Assembly: GCF_020991455.1 (NCBI RefSeq)
Contig: NZ_JAJMOX010000002.1
Coordinates: 1 to 64,000 of the forward strand
Length of the DNA stretch: 64,000 nt
Source: Flavobacterium sp. JAS
GTDB lineage: Bacteria > Bacteroidota > Bacteroidia > Flavobacteriales > Flavobacteriaceae
Direction: 5' to 3'
Below, in pieces: positions 28,222 to 35,870 of this stretch. The position numbers and the translations under genes were made by a program. A model generated the notes under the pieces. That model saw only the letters and a list, made by a program, of their open reading frames with translations, was not told the origin of the DNA and ran no database searches. Numbering within the stretch: the stretch's first letter is position 1; each line of letters starts with the position of its first letter.

Positions 28222-28824
28222 ATGAGGAAAATATTTTTATTAGTTGTTTTGCTTTGTAATGCAGTATCTTATTCTCAAGATGTTTTAGAAGTTATTGCAA
28301 AAGAAACTTGTCAATGCTTAGAAACTAAAAAGGCCAAAGAACCTAATTTATCTGCTGCAGATTTTAAAACTGAAGTGGGGGTATGCATGATTAAGAGTTA
28401 TACAGATCATATGTCGGAATTTAAACCTTCGGAGAAAGTAGATTTTGCAGATGAAGAAGGTATGGGTAAGTTAGGAGAAAATGTAGCTATGAAAATGTTG
28501 CAAGTATGTCCTAACATGATTATAGAATTAGGAAGGGGTACTATAGATGAAGGGAAAGAAGCTAAGAAGGAAGATTCTTTTCTTTTAGGGGAAGTAATTG
28601 ATGTCAAATGGGAGCAATTTGTAACTTTGCAATTGAAAGATCAGACTGGCAGAAATTATAATTTTCTTTTATTAGATTCTTTTGACACGGCTCCGTTGCT
28701 GACTAATAATGAAATTAAGAAAAAAGATAAGCTTAAAGTGAGTTACACTGAGATTGAATTATTTGATTCAAAAACCAAAGAATTCAGGTATTTTAAAATT
28801 CTCACAAAAATAGAGAAACAGTAA
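28222..28824 (+). CDS. Exported hypothetical protein
   Basis: A 200-aa protein with a signal peptide (MRKIFLLVVLLCNAVSYSQ). The mature N-terminal half contains the CQCLE and GVCM cysteine pattern found in a family of short Bacteroidota secreted proteins. The C-terminal half is beta-rich with LQLKDQTGRNYNFLLL. No function is known to me. I chose ATG 28222, one base after the stop of the Fe-S gene; the eight extra residues of a start at 28198 lie before the signal peptide. It is translated with the preceding gene. Confidence 0.72.
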   Translation: MRKIFLLVVLLCNAVSYSQDVLEVIAKETCQCLETKKAKEPNLSAADFKTEVGVCMIKSYTDHMSEFKPSEKVDFADEEGMGKLGENVAMKMLQVCPNMIIELGRGTIDEGKEAKKEDSFLLGEVIDVKWEQFVTLQLKDQTGRNYNFLLLDSFDTAPLLTNNEIKKKDKLKVSYTEIELFDSKTKEFRYFKILTKIEKQ

Positions 28825-28907
28825 TCTTTAAGGTTCGTAAAGAGGTAAGGTTTGTAACCTGAAACTTGAAACCTGAAACAAAAAAAAACTAAAAAGAAAA
28901 AAATAAA

Positions 28908-29390
28908 ATGTATATACCTTTTGAAAATTTGCCTGGTGAATCCAGAATTTGGATTTATCAATCGAACAGAAAATTTTCTGAGGAAGAATTTTCTGAAATA
29001 GAAACTGACCTGAAAGCTTTTGTTGAAGGTTGGGCAGCACACGGAACAAGCTTAGAAGCTTCATACCTGCTAAAATACAACCGATTTATTATTTTGGCTG
29101 TAAATCAGGATGTGCAAGCAGCTACAGGATGTTCTATCGATAGTTCAGTAGAGTTTATTCAGAGTTTAGAGAAAAAATACAACGTTGATTTATTGGATAA
29201 AATGAACGTGACTTTTAAACTTGGTGAACATATTGCACACAAACCTTTAATTGATTTTAAGAAAATGGTTAAAGATAAATCGGTTTCTGAGAATACGATT
29301 GTTTTTAATAATCTTGTAAATAATATCGAAGAGTTTAATGAATCTTGGGAAGTTCCTGCTGCTGATAGTTGGCATAGCAGATTTTTTTAA
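28908..29390 (+). CDS. Conserved Bacteroidota protein (often misnamed ABC transporter ATPase)
   Basis: A soluble protein of 160 aa with no signal peptide and no Walker A, Walker B or ABC signature, so the common database label is not supported. Recognisable features are GESRIWIYQSNRKFSEEE at the start, GWAAHGTSLEASY, a conserved GCSIDSSVEFIQ and the Trp-rich end SWHSRFF. It is highly conserved in Bacteroidota, which points to a core cytoplasmic role that is still undefined. A terminator follows at 29413-29442. Confidence 0.8.
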   Translation: MYIPFENLPGESRIWIYQSNRKFSEEEFSEIETDLKAFVEGWAAHGTSLEASYLLKYNRFIILAVNQDVQAATGCSIDSSVEFIQSLEKKYNVDLLDKMNVTFKLGEHIAHKPLIDFKKMVKDKSVSENTIVFNNLVNNIEEFNESWEVPAADSWHSRFF

Positions 29391-29412
29391 GAGATATTTA
29401 TAAATATATTTG

Positions 29413-29442
29413 AAAGGCATGAAATTTAGATTTTGTGCCTTT
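29413..29442 (+). terminator. Terminator after the 28908 gene
   Basis: AAAGGCA (29413-29419) pairs with TGCCTTT (29436-29442), with inner AAAT/ATTT pairing and a following T run. Confidence 0.7.
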
Positions 29443-29518
29443 TTTTGTTTTAAAAAGGTTTGAGTTTGTTTCAAGTTTCAGGTTTTTGCCCAAGTTTGTC
29501 ATTTCTTGGAGTGGAAAT

Positions 29519-29547
29519 CTTTGTCAAAGTTTTAAACTTTGACAAAG
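29519..29547. repeat. Near-perfect 29-bp palindrome
   Basis: CTTTGTCAAAGTTT and AAACTTTGACAAAG are perfect 14-bp arms around one T. It lies between a terminator and the hairpin repeat, away from promoters. Its symmetry suits a dispersed REP-like element or a cruciform. Confidence 0.6.
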
Positions 29548-29626
29548 GTGAATTGCGACAAAAGGGACTGGTTTTTATCCCGAGGTTTGGGGAAGAAAGG
29601 TCTTATAGAAATAAAAACTTCTAATC

Positions 29627-29700
29627 TAGCCCCGATGGGAGTGATATGCTTTTATGGTGGGGTTCACCATAAAAGATATAGCGGACAGCGGGACGGGAGT
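29627..29700 (+). repeat. Dispersed hairpin repeat, copy 2 (possible structured RNA)
   Basis: The left flank TAGCCCCGATGGGAGTGATATG is followed by stem arm CTTTTATGGTG (29649-29659), a GGGTT loop, CACCATAAAAG (29665-29675) and the right flank ATATAGCGGACAGCGGGAC. Compared with copy 1 (216-305) the flanks are conserved while the stem and loop differ with base pairing kept. That pattern suggests selection on a folded nucleic acid. Confidence 0.65.
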
Positions 29701-29962
29701 TTCTTTTGAAAATGAGTTTTCTGCTCCTGAAAATAATGATGAATTATAAGTTATGAATTATGAGTTTGTTTGGAAATCTTGAGATTTCTATTTGATCTAC
29801 CATAAATTAAAAATTCAGTAATCTTGGGGTTTAAGTTAGCCTAGAATTCTAAGTTAGTCTAACAAACTAATAACCTGAAAACTAATATTCACAAAAATCT
29901 AACAATCTAAAAGTTTAATTAAAAGCTATTTTTGAGTACTTTCGTAGGACTAAATTTAATAC

Positions 29963-31114
29963 ATGAAAATAGCAATAGTTTGTTATCCGACATTTGGTGG
30001 TAGTGGTGTAGTTGCTACGGAATTAGGCCTTGAATTAGCCAGACGCGGACACGAAATCCATTTTATTACTTATAGTCAACCGGTTAGGTTGGCACTTTTA
30101 AATCCTAATGTTCATTATCACGAAGTAAACGTTCCTGAATATCCTCTTTTCCATTATCAGCCGTATGAGTTGGCATTGTCAAGCAAATTGGTTGATATGG
30201 TGAAATTATATAAAATTGAAGTACTTCATGTGCATTATGCAATTCCTCACGCGTATGCGGGTTATATGGCCAAGCAAATGCTAAAGAATGAAGGAATTAA
30301 TCTTCCGATGATTACAACGCTTCACGGAACAGATATTACGCTGGTTGGGAATCACCCGTTTTATAAACCTGCGGTAACGTTTAGTATTAATAAATCAGAT
30401 TATGTGACTTCGGTTTCTCAGAGTTTGAAAGATGATACTTTGAAGTTGTTTAAAATCAAGAACAAGATTAGGGTAATTCCGAATTTTATTGAATTGGATA
30501 AAGTTCGAAAAGATCCGCAACAGCCCTGTCATCGTTATGTAATGGCAAAGGAAAATGAGCGTATCATTACACATATCAGTAACTTTAGAAAAGTAAAACG
30601 TATTCCGGATATTATTAAGATTTTCTATAATATTCAGAAAGTAATGCCGGCTAAATTAATGATGGTTGGCGATGGTCCGGAAAAAGAAAAAGCAGAGGCT
30701 TTATGTATGGAATTGGGAATTTACGATAAGGTAATTTTCTTTGGAAATAGTAATGAAATTGATAAGATTTTATGTCTGACAGATTTGTTTTTACTTCCGT
30801 CAGAAACAGAAAGTTTTGGTTTGGCCGCTTTGGAAGCTATGGCGTGCGGAGTTCCTGTAATATCAAGTAATTCTGGTGGTTTGCCTGAAGTTAATTTTGA
30901 TGGTTATTCTGGATATTTGAGCAACGTTGGAGATGTGGAGGAAATGGCCGCAAATGCAATTAAAATACTGGAAAGCGACGAGGTTTTAAATCAGTTTAAA
31001 GCTAATGCTTTAGAAGTAGCCAAGAAGTTTGATATCAAAAACATTCTGCCTAAATATGAGGCTTTATATCAAAGAGCAATCGATGATTATAAAACGGAGA
31101 AACACCAATCTTAA
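29963..31114 (+). CDS. bshA: N-acetyl-alpha-D-glucosaminyl L-malate synthase
   Basis: A GT4 glycosyltransferase of 383 aa that joins UDP-GlcNAc to L-malate, the first step of bacillithiol synthesis. The start MKIAIVCYPTFGGSGVVATE is the BshA signature, and HVHYAIPHAYA and TTLHGTDITLVG follow. The C-terminal nucleotide-sugar site includes SETESFGLAALEAMACG with the conserved Glu pair. Bacillithiol is the low-molecular-weight thiol of many Bacteroidota. BshB and BshC are not in this window. The next gene starts 12 bp later on the same strand. Confidence 0.95.
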   Translation: MKIAIVCYPTFGGSGVVATELGLELARRGHEIHFITYSQPVRLALLNPNVHYHEVNVPEYPLFHYQPYELALSSKLVDMVKLYKIEVLHVHYAIPHAYAGYMAKQMLKNEGINLPMITTLHGTDITLVGNHPFYKPAVTFSINKSDYVTSVSQSLKDDTLKLFKIKNKIRVIPNFIELDKVRKDPQQPCHRYVMAKENERIITHISNFRKVKRIPDIIKIFYNIQKVMPAKLMMVGDGPEKEKAEALCMELGIYDKVIFFGNSNEIDKILCLTDLFLLPSETESFGLAALEAMACGVPVISSNSGGLPEVNFDGYSGYLSNVGDVEEMAANAIKILESDEVLNQFKANALEVAKKFDIKNILPKYEALYQRAIDDYKTEKHQS

Positions 31115-31126
31115 AAGTAAACGTAA

Positions 31127-31549
31127 ATGAAAAAAGTAATTTCGGTTTTAGCAATTTTTGCCTTGGTCTCTTGTGGAGTAAAAAAGACATCAGATTCAAA
31201 GGTTTTGTATGAAGTTTTAACAGAGCAATCTGACGGTGGTGGAAATATCAAATTTTTTGAGATTTTGACCGAACCTAATGAAATCAAAATGTTAGAAAAC
31301 GATCCGCTTTTGGCTCATAAAATGAATCAGACTGATATTGGTAATTCGAATTATGTTATTCTGAATATGGGAGAGAAAAATACCGGTGGATATTCTATTG
31401 GTGTTGAAAAAGTAGAGGAAACAGATAAAAACATCATCATTACTGTAAAAGAAAATAATCCTGCCCCGGATGCAATGGTGACGCAGGTAATTACATATCC
31501 TTATACAGTTGTGAAAATACATTCTAAGAAAGATATTATTATCAAATAG
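31127..31549 (+). CDS. PrcB-like lipoprotein (protease complex subunit domain)
   Basis: A 140-aa exported protein. The signal peptide ends in a lipobox with Cys16 (FALVSC). The mature part is one PrcB_C-type domain with the conserved NTGGYSIGVEKVEE segment and the C-terminal beta strand YPYTVVKI. In Treponema the PrcB domain belongs to the prolyl-phenylalanine-specific protease (dentilisin) complex; here a role in the envelope is only inferred. It lies 12 bp after bshA and is followed by a terminator. Confidence 0.75.
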   Translation: MKKVISVLAIFALVSCGVKKTSDSKVLYEVLTEQSDGGGNIKFFEILTEPNEIKMLENDPLLAHKMNQTDIGNSNYVILNMGEKNTGGYSIGVEKVEETDKNIIITVKENNPAPDAMVTQVITYPYTVVKIHSKKDIIIK

Positions 31550-31621
31550 TGTTTATAAGCAAAACGTTAGATGTGAGTCTGAGAATGACTTCGATTTCGC
31601 TCACTCTTGTTAATACATAAA

Positions 31622-31651
31622 AAAACCTGTCGTTATGAAGCGACAGGTTTT
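31622..31651. terminator. Bidirectional terminator
   Basis: AAAACCTGTCG (31622-31632), loop TTATGAAG, CGACAGGTTTT (31641-31651). It sits between the convergent prcB-like and outer-membrane barrel genes. Confidence 0.85.
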
Positions 31652-31677
31652 CTTTTACAATTATTTTTTATTTTTAT

Positions 31678-32175
31678 TTAGAATCTAAATTTAACGCCTA
31701 ATCCTACGTCAAATCCAAAATTATCGTCATTGTAATATCCAGAACCAATTTCAGGTCTGGCATCTAATGAAAGTGTAATTGGTGCTTCGCTAAATCTATA
31801 TTCTATACCAATGTCTCCAGCAGCAAATACATAAGTTCCGCTATCGTTATATTTGTAATTGTTATTATAATAATCGTGATCCCAAGCTGCTAATCCTCCA
31901 CCAACACCAGCATACCAGTTAAAACCACCGTCGATATTCCAAACCCATTGATAAAGTGCTACTCCTTTAATTGCATCTACATCACTGCTGTTTCTCCAGC
32001 CTAAATCAAATTCAAGTCTATTTTTTTGGCTTAAACCTAATTGATATGATACTTCCCCGCCAAAACCGTTATTGTCTCCTAAACGGATTCCTAAAGCGTT
32101 TTTAGAAATTTCTTGTGATTGAGCCGTTAACGCTAACCCTAATAGCATAATGGCAGATAAAATTATTTTTTTCAT
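31678..32175 (-). CDS. Small outer-membrane beta-barrel protein
   Basis: A 165-aa protein with a signal peptide (MKKIILSAIMLLGLALTAQS). The mature part alternates Gly and aromatic residues and ends in FGFDVGLGVKFRF, the terminal-Phe strand of outer-membrane barrels. The length fits an eight-stranded OmpX/OmpW-like barrel. A Tyr/Asn/Asp-rich loop (YYNNNYKYND) is probably surface-exposed. No substrate is evident. It is a single gene between a terminator and a 160-bp upstream region. Confidence 0.75.
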   Translation of the reverse strand: MKKIILSAIMLLGLALTAQSQEISKNALGIRLGDNNGFGGEVSYQLGLSQKNRLEFDLGWRNSSDVDAIKGVALYQWVWNIDGGFNWYAGVGGGLAAWDHDYYNNNYKYNDSGTYVFAAGDIGIEYRFSEAPITLSLDARPEIGSGYYNDDNFGFDVGLGVKFRF

Positions 32176-32334
32176 AAAATTGGTTATTAATTTTCTTCAA
32201 ATGTAAGGTGTGATACCATTCTCAAACGTATAAAATTATTTGAAATTGTTATATAATTCACATTTCTGAAACTAACGAAATTTTATGAAAATAGTGTTAT
32301 CTATTATAAACAGACTGATTTAGGGATTATAGTG

Positions 32335-33159
32335 TTATTTGTTTAGGATAATTGAAGAAATTAATTGAGAACTCAAAATGTCTTCCATTTCAAAAAGATT
32401 TTCTTCTTCGCTAAAATTACTTTCGGCGTACGAATACAATTTCCAACGTTTCTTGTGGTATTCTAGTGCGGTTAAATTCTCTACCCAGTCGCCTGAATTT
32501 AGATATAAAGTAGAGCCGTGTTTGTTTTCTTTGGTAATGATTTTTGGTTCGTGAATATGTCCGCAAATTACATAATCATATTTTTTTTCTATGGCCAGAT
32601 CTGTAGCAGTAGTTTCAAAATCGGATATGAATTTTACCGCTTTTTTTACGCTGGCTTTTATTTTTTTAGAAAACGAATAAGGTTCTCTTCCTAATTTAGC
32701 CAAACACCAATTTGCAAAACGATTGCTTAGAATTAGATAATCGTAACCCAAACCGCCCAATTTTGCAATCCATTTAGAGTGCTGAACAGAAGCGTCAAAA
32801 ACGTCTCCATGAAAAATCCATGCTTTTTTGTCGTCTAATTCTAAAACTAATTTATCGACCAAAGCAAAATTTCCCATATTCATATCACTGAATTTTCGAA
32901 GAATTTCATCGTGGTTTCCAGTAATATAATACACTTTCGTACCTTTAGATGCCATCCCGATTACGCGTTGAATGACTCTTAAGTGCGCTTTTGGGAAATA
33001 GGATTTTCTAAATTGCCAAGCATCAATAATATCGCCGTTTAAGACTAATGTTTTGGGTTTAATGCTTGATAGGTAGTTGTTTAGTTCTTTAGCGTGACTT
33101 CCGTAAGTTCCCAAATGGACATCTGAAAGGATGACCAATTCAACATTTCGTTTTTTCAA
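32335..33159 (-). CDS. UDP-2,3-diacylglucosamine diphosphatase-like metallophosphoesterase
   Basis: A calcineurin-fold enzyme of 274 aa with the complete metal-binding set: SDVHLG (12-17), NGDIIDAW, GNHDE, HGDVFD and CGHIHEP. It matches the LpxH family, which releases UMP from UDP-2,3-diacylglucosamine in lipid A synthesis, though some members of this longer group act on other pyrophosphates. It has no signal peptide and acts at the inner face of the inner membrane. The gene stands alone, divergent from aroC. Confidence 0.85.
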   Translation of the reverse strand: MKKRNVELVILSDVHLGTYGSHAKELNNYLSSIKPKTLVLNGDIIDAWQFRKSYFPKAHLRVIQRVIGMASKGTKVYYITGNHDEILRKFSDMNMGNFALVDKLVLELDDKKAWIFHGDVFDASVQHSKWIAKLGGLGYDYLILSNRFANWCLAKLGREPYSFSKKIKASVKKAVKFISDFETTATDLAIEKKYDYVICGHIHEPKIITKENKHGSTLYLNSGDWVENLTALEYHKKRWKLYSYAESNFSEEENLFEMEDILSSQLISSIILNK

Positions 33160-33347
33160 TTTTTCGTTTTTTGAAGTTTAGCAAATAAAAGAAACTCTAA
33201 CCGGATTTGTTTTATCAAAAGGTTACCAATTTGGCTACAATTTTAATAAATTGTGATTTTTAAAGGCTACAGCCTTTACTTAATAATACTAATTTTAAAT
33301 TTTTTAATTTAATTCATAAAACTTACATTTGCTCAAAACAAATTACA

Positions 33348-34406
33348 ATGGCAGGAAATAGCTACGGCACCCTATATAAAGTTACTACATTTGGTGAATC
33401 TCATGGTGAAGCTTTAGGCGGAATTATTGATGGATGTCCATCAGGAATAGAACTTGATCTGGAAGCAATTGAAGTTGAAATGTCCCGCAGAAAACCAGGA
33501 CAGTCAGCAATTGTAACACAAAGAAAAGAACCAGATGCAGTTCAGTTTTTATCCGGTATTTTTGAAGGTAAAACTACAGGAACTCCAATTGGTTTTATTA
33601 TTCCGAATACCAATCAAAAATCAGATGATTACTCGCATATAAAAGATAATTACAGACCAAGTCATGCTGATTATGTTTATGATCAAAAATATGGTTTTCG
33701 TGATTATCGCGGTGGCGGAAGAAGCTCGGCAAGAGAAACTGCTAGTAGAGTAGTAGCAGGTGCAATTGCAAAACAAATGTTGCCAGAGATTAAAATTAAC
33801 GCTTACGTTTCTTCAGTTGGTCCAATTCATTTGGATACCCCATACCAAGATTTAGATTTTTCAAAAATAGAAAGTAATCCTGTTCGTTGTCCTGATGAAA
33901 AATCAGCAGCGATTATGGAAGAATATATTCGTGATATCCGCAAACAAGGAGATACTGTTGGAGGAATTGTTTCCTGCGTAATTCAAAACGTTCCGGTTGG
34001 TTTAGGCGAACCTGTTTTTGATAAATTGCATGCCGAATTAGGAAAAGCAATGCTTTCTATAAATGCTGTAAAAGGTTTTGAATACGGAAGCGGATTTTCA
34101 GGTTCTGAAATGAAAGGAAGCGAACACAATGATTTATACAATCCTGACGGAACTACAAAAACAAATCTTTCGGGAGGAATTCAGGGAGGAATAAGCAACG
34201 GAATGGATATTTATTTTAGAGTAGCTTTTAAACCTGTTGCGACTATCATGCAAACTCAGGATTCGTTAGATAATAAAGGAAATATTACACCAATGACCGG
34301 AAAAGGGCGTCATGATCCGTGTGTAGTACCTCGCGCAGTGCCAATTGTTGAAGCAATGGCAGCGATTGTTTTGGCTGATTTTTATTTAATCAACAAAACA
34401 TATTAA
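33348..34406 (+). CDS. aroC: Chorismate synthase
   Basis: It forms chorismate from 5-enolpyruvylshikimate-3-phosphate with reduced FMN, the last shared step to aromatic amino acids. It is 352 aa. [10 protein letters not shown] (15-24), [27 protein letters not shown] and [18 protein letters not shown] are the family signatures, including the Ser and Arg phosphate contacts. A perfect -7 element TACATTTG lies at 33324-33331, 17 bp before the start. The next gene follows after 52 bp. Confidence 0.97.
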   Translation: MAGNSYGTLYKVTTFGESHGEALGGIIDGCPSGIELDLEAIEVEMSRRKPGQSAIVTQRKEPDAVQFLSGIFEGKTTGTPIGFIIPNTNQKSDDYSHIKDNYRPSHADYVYDQKYGFRDYRGGGRSSARETASRVVAGAIAKQMLPEIKINAYVSSVGPIHLDTPYQDLDFSKIESNPVRCPDEKSAAIMEEYIRDIRKQGDTVGGIVSCVIQNVPVGLGEPVFDKLHAELGKAMLSINAVKGFEYGSGFSGSEMKGSEHNDLYNPDGTTKTNLSGGIQGGISNGMDIYFRVAFKPVATIMQTQDSLDNKGNITPMTGKGRHDPCVVPRAVPIVEAMAAIVLADFYLINKTY

Positions 34407-34458
34407 TAAAAGTTAAGACAGTGAGGGTCTTAATATTTTAATCTAAAAAAACAAATTA

Positions 34459-35739
34459 ATGCAAGTTACAGAAACCAAAAAAAAATCATTTCTTTCAGGA
34501 CTAACAGGGCAAATTATCGTTGCAATGATTCTTGGAGCAGCTTTAGGAATTATATTGCACAATTCGATTTCGCCAGAAGCGGCACAATCGTTTAGTGCTA
34601 AAATAAAAATGCTCGCGACGATCTTTATCCGATTAGTGCAAATGATTATTTCACCTTTAGTTTTTACCACTCTGGTAGTTGGAATCGCTAAATTAGGAGA
34701 TATCAAAACAGTTGGAAGAGTAGGAGGAAAAGCTTTAGGATGGTTTTTTACAGCTTCTTTTATATCCTTATTAATTGGATTGTTTTACGTTAATATTTTA
34801 GAGCCTGGAGTGGGTATTAAGTTACATGTCGATATGGCAACAGCTTCTGAGGTAACAGGTAAAACAACGTCATTGTCTTTTGAGAATTTTGTGGAGCATA
34901 TTGTTCCTAAAAGTATTTTTGAAGCAATGGCAACTAATGAGATCCTGCAGATTGTGATATTTTCAATCTTTTTTGGATTGGCAGCAGCTTCATTAGGCAG
35001 TACTGTAAAACCGGTTATCAATGCTTTGGATAAAACATCTCATATTGTTTTGAAAATGGTAAATTATGTAATGAACTTCGCTCCAATTGGAGTTTTTGGA
35101 GCCATTGCGGGAGTATTTGCTATTAGAGATGCAGAGGAATTAGTTATTACATATTTTAAATTTTTCGGATCGTTCTTAATCGGAATAAGCACTTTGTGGG
35201 TGGTTTTGATTGCAGTAGGTTATATTTTCTTAAAAGGAAGAATGACAGAATTATTAAGACGTATTATTGGGCCATTGGCAATTGCTTTTGGAACAACCAG
35301 TAGTGAAGCTGTTTTTCCTAAATTAACAGAAGAGTTGGAAGATTTTGGAGTAAAAGATAAAATTGTATCGTTTATGTTGCCCCTTGGGTATTCATTTAAT
35401 CTGGACGGAAGTATGATGTACATGACTTTTGCCAGTATTTTTATTGCTCAGTTTTATGGTGTGCATTTAGACTTAGGTACGCAAATGGTAATGCTTTTGG
35501 TTTTAATGCTTACAAGTAAAGGAATTGCAGGTGTACCAAGAGCAAGTTTGGTAGTTGTGGCAGCAACTTGCGGAATGTTCAAAATTCCTGTAGAAGGAAT
35601 TGCCTTAATCTTGCCAATTGACCATTTTTGTGATATGTTCAGAAGTGCTACAAATGTATTAGGAAATGCTTTAGCAACATCAGTTGTTGGACAATGGGAA
35701 GATGATAAAGAGACTGAAACTACTCCTGAAAATGTATAA
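34459..35739 (+). CDS. Dicarboxylate/amino acid:cation symporter (DAACS family)
   Basis: A membrane transporter of 426 aa with eight helices and two re-entrant hairpins. AFGTTSSEAVFPKL is the hairpin-1 serine-rich motif, NLDGSMMYMT is the TM7 cation-binding NMDGT-type motif in a variant form, and IDHFCDMFRSATNVLGNALA is the TM8 Asp/Arg-containing substrate site. Members import glutamate, aspartate or C4-dicarboxylates with H+ or Na+. Which substrate is used here cannot be decided. A strong terminator follows. Confidence 0.9.
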   Translation: MQVTETKKKSFLSGLTGQIIVAMILGAALGIILHNSISPEAAQSFSAKIKMLATIFIRLVQMIISPLVFTTLVVGIAKLGDIKTVGRVGGKALGWFFTASFISLLIGLFYVNILEPGVGIKLHVDMATASEVTGKTTSLSFENFVEHIVPKSIFEAMATNEILQIVIFSIFFGLAAASLGSTVKPVINALDKTSHIVLKMVNYVMNFAPIGVFGAIAGVFAIRDAEELVITYFKFFGSFLIGISTLWVVLIAVGYIFLKGRMTELLRRIIGPLAIAFGTTSSEAVFPKLTEELEDFGVKDKIVSFMLPLGYSFNLDGSMMYMTFASIFIAQFYGVHLDLGTQMVMLLVLMLTSKGIAGVPRASLVVVAATCGMFKIPVEGIALILPIDHFCDMFRSATNVLGNALATSVVGQWEDDKETETTPENV

Positions 35740-35797
35740 TAAAATGTTTTTTTGTAAGAGAGAATATTAACATTTGTTGAGATTTATATAAATAAAG

Positions 35798-35830
35798 AAA
35801 AGCTGTATTTTTACTGGAAATACAGCTTTT
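35798..35830. terminator. Terminator after the DAACS symporter gene
   Basis: AAAAGCTGTATTT (35798-35810), loop TTACTGG, AAATACAGCTTTT (35818-35830) and a T run. It ends just 15 bp before the -7 box of the next gene. Confidence 0.85.
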
Positions 35831-35845
35831 TTTTATTTTTAAATG

Positions 35846-35853
35846 TATATTTG
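35846..35853 (+). promoter_or_regulatory. -7 promoter element of the hybrid kinase gene
   Basis: TATATTTG is a full match to TAnnTTTG, 17 bp before the ATG, implying a leader of about 10 nt. No TTG is visible at the usual upstream distance, which is occupied by the previous terminator. Confidence 0.5.
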
Positions 35854-35870
35854 ATAAAATTCCACTATTA

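Larger units (their letters stand above)
28857..29483. repeat. 16-bp inverted repeat flanking one gene
   Basis: ACCTGAAACTTGAAAC (28857-28872) and its exact reverse complement (29468-29483) bracket the 28908-29390 gene. Related CCTGAAAC/TTGAAA units are scattered in flavobacterial spacers, so this may be two independent copies, not ends of an element. No target duplication is visible. Confidence 0.4.
29391..29962. other. Long non-coding stretch rich in repeats
   Basis: No gene is visible in 570 bp. It holds a terminator, a 29-bp near-perfect palindrome (29519-29547), the second hairpin repeat (29627-29700), direct repeats of ATGAATTAT/AAGTTATGAATTAT near 29739-29764, and CTAACAAACTAA-type low-complexity sequence before bshA. 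Confidence 0.6.

Noticed and set aside
28743..29064. Minus-strand open frames between the 28222 and 28908 genes
   Set aside because: They overlap two plus-strand genes and the CCTGAAAC repeats, and the products are low-complexity Phe-rich strings.
28908..29390. Assignment as an ABC transporter ATPase
   Set aside because: No Walker A, Walker B or ABC signature is present in the 160 residues.
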